Of a stretch of DNA of 11,558 nucleotides, positions 6,374-11,558 are shown piece by piece (within the stretch, counting starts at the first letter, position 1; the number at the start of each line of letters is the position of its first letter). Location: NCBI GenBank assembly GCA_900540495.1, contig UQGA01000034.1, forward strand, positions 1 to 11,558, in the 5' to 3' direction. Made by a program: the position numbers and the translations under genes. The notes beneath the pieces were generated by a model. That model ran no database searches and was not told where the DNA came from. It saw nothing but the letters and a program-made list of their open reading frames with translations. Source of the stretch: an uncultured Eubacteriales bacterium (GTDB taxonomy: Bacteria > Bacillota > Clostridia > Christensenellales > CAG-138).

Positions 6374-6848
6374 CGGGCGTGTCGGGCCTGGCGGGCGCAA
6401 CGCTCGTCAGGGAAAAAAGGCCCCGGCATCCGGCCTCTATGTCCCGCCAGGCCGTCTCAAAATCACCGGTGTACCATGGGTCGGCCACCTCGCCGGTCCT
6501 GCCGGCAAACGCCAGAAGCAGATGCATCTTGCCGTTCGCATCCCCGCCGCAGATGCGGCGCATGTTCCGCAGATTGGCCCGATCCATGCCGACGAGCAGG
6601 TCGAACTCCCCGTAATCGCCGGGTCGGAGCTGCCTTGCAGTCTTGCCGGAGCAGTCAATGCCGTGCTCGGCCAGTTTGCGGCGCGCCGGTGGATAGACCG
6701 GGTTCCCCAACTCCTCGTCGCTGGTGGCGGCGGACTCGATCCGGAACGCGTGTTCCAGAGCGGCCCTCTTCACCAGATCCTTCATCACGAACTCCGCCAT
6801 CGGGCTCCTGCAGATATTGCCGTGGCAGACGAACAGAATCCTCGTCAT
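6354..6848 (-). CDS. Low-molecular-weight protein-tyrosine phosphatase
   Basis: A cytoplasmic enzyme of 164 residues, near the usual 150-160, hydrolysing phosphotyrosine (or phosphoarginine, as in YwlE-type members). The P-loop VCHGNICRSPMAE starts at residue 7, with nucleophile C8 and R14, and the general acid lies in DPWYTGDF (D123). G86-M88-D89 in LVGMDRANL fits the family core. The last ~20 residues (APARPDTPVTPAVR) are Pro/Ala-rich beyond the conserved fold and are encoded partly in the overlap with the ferredoxin gene. The ribosome binding site is weak (GGAAAG region). It begins 108 bases after the DUF4097 gene on the same strand with no convincing terminator between, so it may be the last gene of the padR operon. 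The cysteines C66, C100 and C141 do not match the paired redox cysteines of thioredoxin-linked arsenate reductases, so phosphatase is preferred over ArsC. Confidence 0.93.
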   Translation of the reverse strand: MTRILFVCHGNICRSPMAEFVMKDLVKRAALEHAFRIESAATSDEELGNPVYPPARRKLAEHGIDCSGKTARQLRPGDYGEFDLLVGMDRANLRNMRRICGGDANGKMHLLLAFAGRTGEVADPWYTGDFETAWRDIEAGCRGLFSLTSVAPARPDTPVTPAVR

Positions 6849-6956
6849 ACTTTTCTTTCCATCCTGTTGTTATTTTCTTCGCCGGGCGGCGGCCGTCCGT
6901 CACGAATAAAAGCGCGGGGCGACAGGCCCGGCCCGTTTCTACCGCTGTGCGGGCGC

Positions 6957-7859
6957 TTACCCGATGCGGATATCCACGTTGCCCGTCCCGGTCGTGATCT
7001 CGCACTTCCCGCCCGCCGTGGTCTGCGGCACGCTGACGTTGCCCGTTGCGGTTTCCACCACAAATACCTTTGCCGTGAGCAGACGGCCCGCAACGCTTCC
7101 CGTGTTCGTCTCAATGGAAAGCCACGCTGCGTCGCAGCCCTCCAGCCGGACATCCCCCGTAACGCTGCTGATGGAAAGGCCCCCGGTAGCCACAACTCCC
7201 TCCAGCGACAGATCGCCCGTATGGCTTTCAGCCGCCACGCTCCGGGCTTCGAAACCGGACAGCCGAATATTGCCGGTCTTCGTCCCGATATCGACGCTGC
7301 CCGAAATGCCGGCGGAATCCACCGCAACATTCCCCGTGCCCGCATGGAGGGCCAGCGCGTCCCGGACGGCCGCACGGCAGACGATATCCGCCGTACCGCT
7401 CGAAACAGTGACCGTCTCAAAGGAAAACCCATCCGGTATCTCCACGTCTCCGGTTTCCGTTTCTATGCGGAGCGCGGCCCACTCCGCCCGTGGCAGGTAT
7501 ACGGTCATCCGCATGTTCTCGAAGGAAATGCCCAGACGGTCGTACCAGCTTCTGGCATCGCGCACGCCGATGGTCAGCGTTCCGCTCTGCACGGCGGCGT
7601 AGTGCTCGACGTTCTCCTCCTCCTGGAACTCGACCCTGCACGTCCCGTCCCCGGACGGGCGCAACACGATTTCCGTCGTAGGCGCGTTGATGGATATCCC
7701 ATCAAAATCTTCGTCTATCTCACAGGTCTTTGCCGTTAAGCCGCGCGTACTGAACGCCGCAAAATCAAAGCCCAGGCCGGCCATTGCGCCGACAAAAACC
7801 AGCGCGCCAACCGCTGTGAGGGAACTCCCGATGACAAGCAGCCTCCGTATCCCCTTCAT
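6957..7859 (-). CDS. DUF4097 beta-strand repeat protein, membrane-anchored
   Basis: A 300-residue protein with a single N-terminal membrane segment (about residues 7-30) and no lipoprotein cysteine, so probably anchored in the membrane with the rest outside. From residue ~130 it consists of nine short strands built on T-G-[N/D]-x-hydrophobic (for example TETGDVEI, GTGNVAVD, KTGNIRLSG, HTGDLSLEG, VTGDVRLEG). The TG pairs fall at 136, 155 (SG), 175, 195, 214, 234, 253, 272 and 292, a period of 19-20 residues, as expected for rungs of a beta-solenoid. Members of this family accompany DUF1700 and PadR genes and are linked to envelope-stress systems, but no biochemical activity is assigned. Its ATG overlaps the DUF1700 stop by 4 bases, with AAAGGAGG 5 bases upstream inside that gene, so translation is coupled. 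Confidence 0.9.
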   Translation of the reverse strand: MKGIRRLLVIGSSLTAVGALVFVGAMAGLGFDFAAFSTRGLTAKTCEIDEDFDGISINAPTTEIVLRPSGDGTCRVEFQEEENVEHYAAVQSGTLTIGVRDARSWYDRLGISFENMRMTVYLPRAEWAALRIETETGDVEIPDGFSFETVTVSSGTADIVCRAAVRDALALHAGTGNVAVDSAGISGSVDIGTKTGNIRLSGFEARSVAAESHTGDLSLEGVVATGGLSISSVTGDVRLEGCDAAWLSIETNTGSVAGRLLTAKVFVVETATGNVSVPQTTAGGKCEITTGTGNVDIRIG

Positions 7860-8458
7860 TTGGCGCCTCCTTTTGCGACGGATCGCCGTTTAATGCCGAG
7901 CAACACCCTTTTGGTAAACAACAGTACGCCTCCGGTCGCCCCCCCGGCCCCCGCGAACAGCAGGATCGAGACGCCGGCGCAGGCAATCCCGGCGCCCAGC
8001 ACAGCAATGCTCTGCAGGCCATGCCCCTGTGACGCCAGGACGGCAAAGGATACGCCGCCGGCAATCGCGCAGCCGGCCGCGCCGACCCCGGCGGCCCACA
8101 GGGAAACGAGCGCCGCCCAGATCGCCCCATAGGCGGATAGGACGGCGGCAAGCACGGCGATCAGGAGGGAAAGCCACACGGGTGCGCCCAACGTCAGCAG
8201 CACGATTTCCCACGCACGAAGGGCGCGGCCGGGCGAAACCCGCTCCTTTACAAGCCGGGACAGCGGGATTTCCGCCAGGATCTGGGACACGATATCCTGC
8301 ACCGGGCCGGCCTCCTTGACCGCTTCCTCCTCCGTCAGGCCCTCCTCCATCCGATCGTCGATCATTTCCCCGTAAAAGGCCAGCCGCTCCTCCACATCGG
8401 CCTGCGGCAGGCCGGTCAGGCCTTCCGCCAACGCCGCAAGAAATTCCTGCTTATTCAT
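7856..8458 (-). CDS. DUF1700 (HAAS domain) membrane protein
   Basis: 200 residues. Residues 1-65 form the alpha-helical, acidic HAAS/DUF1700 domain: MNKQEFLAALAEGL, LPQADVEERLAFYGEMIDDR and LTEEEAVKEAGPVQDIVSQI are typical. About three to four hydrophobic segments follow (near 84-106, 108-140 and 150-182), and a basic tail (KRVLLGIKRRS) suggests a cytoplasmic end. The family is encoded next to PadR regulators and is thought to act in membrane sensing or as an antagonist of the regulated output; the precise role is not settled. The start lies 8 bases inside the padR 3' end with a GGAGGAGG-type site upstream, and the stop overlaps the DUF4097 start as ATGA. Confidence 0.92.
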   Translation of the reverse strand: MNKQEFLAALAEGLTGLPQADVEERLAFYGEMIDDRMEEGLTEEEAVKEAGPVQDIVSQILAEIPLSRLVKERVSPGRALRAWEIVLLTLGAPVWLSLLIAVLAAVLSAYGAIWAALVSLWAAGVGAAGCAIAGGVSFAVLASQGHGLQSIAVLGAGIACAGVSILLFAGAGGATGGVLLFTKRVLLGIKRRSVAKGGAK

Positions 8459-8771
8459 GCGCTTCCTCCTCCCGCGTCACAAATCGATAGATGGCAAGCA
8501 GCTCCGCCCACTCCGCTTTGAAATCCTCGAGACGCTTCCTTCCCCCGTCGGTAATACGGTAGTATTTGCGGAGCCTCCCGCTGTGTTCGACGGTGCGGAC
8601 CGTCAGCATGCCGGCCGCTTCCAGCCGCTTGAGAATGGGGTACAGGGTGGATTCCGACATGGCGATATACGGCTTCATATCCTTCAGGATCTGGTACCCG
8701 TAGGAATCTCCATCCTGAATGGCTGCCAATACGCTTACATCCAAAAGGCCGCGCTTCAACTGGGCGTCCAT
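8451..8771 (-). CDS. PadR family transcriptional regulator
   Basis: A 106-residue winged-helix regulator of the short PadR subfamily, normal length. MDAQLKRGLLDVSVLAAI is the typical N-terminal helix; DSYGYQILKDM and the recognition helix region SESTLYPILKRLEAAGML (residues 39-55) are followed by the wing GRLRKYYRITDGGRKRL (65-81) and a C-terminal dimerisation helix. AGGAGG (8778-8783) lies 6 bases before the ATG. It is the first gene of a three-gene overlapping unit with DUF1700 and DUF4097, which it probably represses along with itself. A consensus-like promoter and an overlapping imperfect dyad lie directly upstream. The ligand or signal is unknown; such regulators often respond to cell-envelope-active compounds. 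Confidence 0.95.
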   Translation of the reverse strand: MDAQLKRGLLDVSVLAAIQDGDSYGYQILKDMKPYIAMSESTLYPILKRLEAAGMLTVRTVEHSGRLRKYYRITDGGRKRLEDFKAEWAELLAIYRFVTREEEAHE

Positions 8772-8791
8772 ACCATACCTCCTGTTGCGTT

Positions 8792-8812
8792 ATACATCGT
8801 ATCACATAGTAT
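8792..8812. promoter_or_regulatory. Candidate PadR operator over the -10 box
   Basis: An imperfect 21-bp dyad, ATAC-n3-GT-n3-AC-n3-GTAT in outline on the minus strand, covers the -10 box and part of the spacer of the padR promoter. PadR proteins commonly bind ATAC/GTAT- or ATGT/ACAT-type dyads at their own promoters. Twelve of 21 positions are symmetric, which is suggestive, not decisive. Confidence 0.4.
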
Positions 8813-8824
8813 TGGGGTTGTCAA
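8796..8824 (-). promoter_or_regulatory. padR operon promoter
   Basis: On the minus strand, TTGACA (8824-8819), a 17-base spacer and TACGAT (8801-8796), the latter preceded by TG-A as an extended -10. The predicted start is near 8789, giving a leader of about 18 nt that contains the AGGAGG site. Confidence 0.85.
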
Positions 8825-8969
8825 TCGCCTTCTGCCGGAATGGGCTGGCCGTTGCGGCAAGGGAATGGGCCGGGATAAGCGTCAGATCCTCCCGGTTGAA
8901 GATGTAGGCGCTATCCGGGTGCCCGCCTTTGGCGGGTGTGCTTATATGATCCGACGCTGGGTATCCTTC
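8802..8969 (-). other. Start-less open frame with coding-like wobble bases
   Basis: Between a TAA at 8972-8970 and a TGA at 8804-8802 a 55-codon frame reads, in part, HPDSAYIFNREDLTLIPAHS and ends in KAIDNPNTM. Third positions are mostly G or C, and the residue mix looks protein-like, but no ATG, GTG or TTG start with a ribosome binding site exists, and its 3' end runs into the padR promoter. It may be the 3' remnant of a lost gene, part of an extragenic repeat, or chance. I do not recognise it. Confidence 0.2.
8873..8936. other. Two adjacent hairpins, possible structured element
   Basis: GGATA(A)GCG at 8873-8881 pairs with CGCTATCC at 8909-8916 (8 bp with one bulged A, 27-nt loop). Immediately after comes CCCGCC-TTT-GGCGGG (8922-8936), extendable by two G-U pairs. 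No T-run follows on either strand, so terminator function is unlikely. It lies upstream of the padR promoter and might be an extragenic repeat unit or the 3' part of a small RNA. No known class recognised. Confidence 0.3.
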
Positions 8970-9625
8970 TTAATGTGTGTCATGATTCACCCGTTCTTTC
9001 CATTCCGTTTTCTTCCCCCCGTTTTCGCGCAGCATTCACCGCGCACACCCGGCCGGAATCACCGTCCCGCATCTCTTTTCTGCTTTTGTCAATGTCCCGG
9101 CGCCCGCTTCCGCCGACCATCCCATATGTCCGGCGCAGATGCGCCGCGCCCCGTTTCTCCCCGCGGGTCCGCGCTCGTCTCACCCTTCAAGCGGCGAGCG
9201 TCCGCATACGCCCGGCCTTTCAGCTCCATTTGCAACGCTTGCCCCGGCCTGTGCCTGCAGCGGCATCCGCTCCCGCCGGGCGGATGGTTCCCTGCCGGCG
9301 TTGCGGTTGCGCTTTCCGCCCGTGGCGCGCTGCGGGTGGTGATTCGCAACTTTTCTTTGGGACCGTATCGTGCGTTCGGCGCCAATGGGCATCAAAAAGC
9401 GCCAAGCCGTTATGGCCTGACGTTTCCGTGTGGTCCGTTTTCGTTGCGCGATCCGCCGGTTATGGACAACGGCGTGCGGGTTCGCAGTGAAAGAAGCCCG
9501 GCGGGGCCGGCCGCGCAAACAGCGGGGCGCCGTTCCCGTATACGATGTCCCGGCGGAGCCGTGGCGCCCCGGGCGAATGAGGATTATGGGGCAAAGGGGC
9601 GGGCGGAAACGGGAACCGGCCTTCC
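8970..9625. other. Gene-free stretch
   Basis: No convincing gene, RNA or mobile element seen on either strand between the start-less frame and the S41 remnant. Long open frames exist on both strands but have Arg/Pro/Ala-rich translations and no ribosome binding sites, as expected from GC-rich DNA with few stops. The plus strand is C/T-rich from about 8985 to 9120. One perfect small palindrome, CGGCGCA-GA-TGCGCCG, lies at 9131-9146. This may be a decayed intergenic region flanking the mobile-element insertion. Confidence 0.5.
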
Positions 9626-10295
9626 CTACGCCGTCACAGTCCCGCCCTCCAGCAGCGTGAGCGCCCGGTCCAGCTGCGCGTCCTCCCCGCGGGACAAGTC
9701 CTCGCGGGTGGCGGGGAGCAGGATATCCGGTGCGATACCGCGGCCAATGAACGCCGTGCCGTCCAGCAGGCGGTAGCCTACGGCGCATACGCGGGCGCTG
9801 CCGCCGCCCGGCATCCGCAGAAGCAGGGGCGTGCCGGTCGTGCCGCAGGTGGGTTCCCCGACAACGGCGGCACGATGGTTGGATCGGAAAAAGGCCAGCG
9901 TATCCTCCGCAGCGGAGACCGTACGGCGGGAAGCGAGCAGCACGCACGGGCCGTCATACAGCGCAGCGTGGCCGGGGGCGCCGTAGGTATCCATGTATTC
10001 CTCCCAGCTTCGGCCATGCAGCATATCGATACACCGCTGCGGCGCCTCCGCTCCGTCCAGACGCGCCAGCTCGTCCCGGGTCATCCGCATAAACTGGCTG
10101 CCGGAGGCGATATCGATTCCCCGGCTCAGCTGGGTGCGCTTGCGGCAGCCGTGAAACTCCCCGGAGATGAACAGCTCCGCCACCTGCCCCCCATACCGGG
10201 TCATGCCGCCGATGTTGTCCCGCAGGTCGAGCACGACGCCGTCCGGCCGCGTCCGGCTGATGGCCCGGGCGATCTCCACGGCAGCATCCGCAAGC
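9626..10295 (-). pseudogene. S41-family peptidase, 5'-truncated
   Basis: About 220 C-terminal residues of a serine peptidase of family S41 (C-terminal processing protease/tricorn core group). Visible in order: helix then strand RPDGVVLDLRDNIGGMTRYG, the catalytic-serine segment CVLLASRRTVSAAEDTLAFF, VVGEPTCGTTGTPLLLRMPGG, and the closing GRGIAPDILLPATREDLSRGEDAQLDRALTLL typical of the family end. The stop is TAG at 9628-9626. Full S41 proteins have 150 or more residues ahead of the DLR strand, but here the homology ends near 10295, where sequence of an integrase on the opposite strand begins. No start codon with a ribosome binding site exists upstream in frame, so the gene is broken (or the contig is chimeric). 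Residues beyond the junction in this frame are antisense of the integrase. Confidence 0.85.
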
Positions 10296-11410
10296 GAAAA
10301 GACGGACGCTGGGAAGGCCGATACACCGCAGGGCATGACCCAGAGACGGGGAAGGCCATCTACAAGAATGTGCTGGGCAAAACCCAGGCAGAGGTGAAGG
10401 AAAAGCTGAAACAGGCCATCGAGGAAACCCAGGCCTTGGACATCACCAAGGCGGGGAAATACACGGTGGGGGAGTGGATGGAGATGTGGTTCCAGGACTA
10501 CGCCAAAATTAAAGTCCGGCCCTCCTCCCACCAGACCTACCAGGGCTACATCCACAACCACATCCGGCCCAACATCGGAGATATTCCACTGGAAAAGCTC
10601 ACGTCTCTGGACTTGCAGAAGTTCTACAAAAAGCTGCTGACTGAAGGAAGGGTAGACCGGGTGGAGGCAAAGGGACAGCCCAAAGGCCTCAGTGCCAAGA
10701 CGGTGCGGAACATCCACCAAATTCTATCCTCTGCCCTAAAGCTGGCCCAAGAGCAGCGGCTGATCCTCACCAATCCGGCGGAGGGCTGCGCCCTGCCCCG
10801 GGTGGAACACCAGGAGATGAAAACCTTGACCACGGTGCAGCTGGCCTCCTTCTTCCGGGAGGTCAGGGATAGCGGCGTGTTTGAGCTGTACTATCTGGAA
10901 CTGGCCACAGGCCTGCGGCGGGGCGAATTGCTGGGGCTGAAATGGGAGGATGTTGATTTGGAACGGGGTGACCTTCGGGTACGGCGGCAAGTCTCCCGCA
11001 TCAACGGGGAAGTGGTGGAGGCTCCCCTGAAAACGAAAAACGCCTACCGTACCTTGCCCCTGGCAGAAGATACGGTAAGCGTTCTGAAAGAACAGAGAAG
11101 AAAAGTGGGGAGTAGCCCCTGGGTGTTCCCATCCCCCAATGGCGGTCCCATCTCCCCGGACAGCGTACTGCATATGCTCCATAGAGTGCTGAAACGGGCA
11201 GGACTGCCCAAGGTGCGGTTCCACGACTTGCGTCACACCTTCGCCACCCTGGCCTTGCAAAACGGGGTGGACGTGAAAACCGTATCTGGAATGCTGGGCC
11301 ACTTCTCGGCAGGATTCACCCTGGACACCTACGCCCACATTACCAGCGTAGCCCAAAGGCAGGCGGCGCAGACCATGGGAAATGTGCTGGCGGGGACGAT
11401 TGAGGGGTGA
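10280..11410 (+). pseudogene. Tyrosine integrase of an integrative element, start lost
   Basis: About 376 residues of a site-specific recombinase of the phage-integrase/Tn916-like type. Order: AP2-like arm-binding segment GSIRKRKDGRWEGRYTAG, SAM-like core-binding domain (TVGEWMEMWFQDYAKIKVRP onward), then the catalytic domain with Arg in TGLRRGELLGL (codon 10916), Lys in LKTKNAYRTLPL, HDLRHTF (11222-11242; H, R, H), LGHFSAGFTLDTYAHI and the nucleophile Tyr at codon 11330. All catalytic residues are present. The usual N-terminal ~10 residues (M, basic residues, NGE) and the ATG are missing; the frame continues upstream only into antisense S41 sequence. Composition is lower in GC than the chromosomal genes. 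Internal ATGs start beyond the arm-binding domain, so a normal protein is unlikely. The excisionase and the rest of the element are absent. Confidence 0.93.
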
Positions 11411-11558
11411 GTGATGGCTAAAACTACTTGACTAACCTTTCTATACTAGACATAGGAATACAAGATTCAAAACAATTAGACCATGCAGGGCAATATGATA
11501 GAAGTCCGGAATCAATCTGTCCTCCCGGCGTGGTACAATACAAAGGCTGCCTTCAAAG
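11411..11558. other. AT-richer mobile-element flank after the integrase
   Basis: No gene is complete here. In related elements the attachment site usually lies just beyond the integrase stop, so att may be in this stretch, but with no second copy in the window it cannot be located. TGG-TACAAT at 11531-11539 is a candidate extended -10 directed to the right, leaving the window before any start codon; no matching -35 box is seen. Confidence 0.4.

Noticed and set aside
4815..6848. Arsenic resistance cluster (ArsB-like permease plus ArsC-like phosphatase)
   Set aside because: The genes are convergent and separated, there is no ArsR or ArsA, the phosphatase lacks the redox cysteine pair of ArsC, and the permease motifs fit many anion carriers.
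6911..6945. Terminator after the DUF4097 gene
   Set aside because: Only a 4-bp stem (GGGC/GCCC) precedes the CGCGCTTTT stretch on the minus strand; too weak to call.
8457..9776. 439-codon open frame on the plus strand
   Set aside because: Its first third is antisense of padR and the rest has low-complexity composition and no ribosome binding site.
11428..11447. TTGACT and TATACT boxes after the integrase
   Set aside because: They are only 8 bases apart, far below a usable spacer.
1..11558. CRISPR arrays, tRNA or rRNA genes, insertion sequences with terminal repeats
   Set aside because: No regularly spaced repeats, no cloverleaf with a TTCGA-type loop, no rRNA motifs, and no transposase gene were seen.

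Overview
The window looks like part of a GC-rich (roughly 60-65%) strictly anaerobic Firmicute of the Clostridia type, probably gut-associated. The evidence is a full-length pyruvate:ferredoxin oxidoreductase, strong AGGAGG ribosome binding sites, near-consensus sigma-A promoters, a PadR/DUF1700/DUF4097 operon, and pieces of the integrative elements that circulate in gut Firmicutes. I cannot name a genus from sequence reading alone.

Layout. Positions 1-395 (+) hold debris of a mobilisable element: a possible tail of an upstream gene, a terminator-like hairpin, the first part of a DUF3847 gene, and a very short in-frame piece of a MobA/MobL-type relaxase. Positions 450-4217 (-) are a self-contained nifJ unit with a TTGACA-N17-TATAAT promoter, a structured leader, a gene of about 1189 residues and a GC-rich terminator; two similar dyads lie upstream of its -35 box. 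Positions 4218-4814 hold no certain gene: an 18-bp direct repeat inside a doubtful small ORF, and then the extended -10 promoter and structured leader of a permease gene. A putative anion permease of the ArsB/NhaD/DASS type (4815-5954, +) is followed by a 67-residue ferredoxin-like protein (6170-6373, +). The ferredoxin gene converges on, and overlaps by 20 bp, a low-molecular-weight protein-tyrosine-phosphatase gene (6354-6848, -). Upstream of that lies the overlapping cluster padR - DUF1700 - DUF4097 (8771 down to 6957, -) with its own promoter and a candidate autoregulatory dyad. Positions 8825-9625 show no convincing gene. A 5'-truncated S41 peptidase (9626 to about 10295, -) abuts head-on a tyrosine integrase of an integrative element (about 10280-11410, +) that has lost its start codon. 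The last 148 bases are AT-richer flank of that element.

How the parts relate. NifJ oxidises pyruvate and passes electrons to ferredoxin; the small Fe-S protein nearby could be in the same electron economy, but only proximity suggests it. The PadR cluster is a typical self-regulated envelope module, and the phosphatase downstream may be co-transcribed with it. The chromosomal block is bracketed on both sides by mobile-element sequence, and both junctions cut through genes. This can mean real decay of integrated elements or chimeric assembly, and must be settled before biology is read into either junction. I found no clear new defence or biosynthetic system. The points most worth following are the paired dyads upstream of nifJ, the permease leader, the 7-cysteine ferredoxin and the two junctions.
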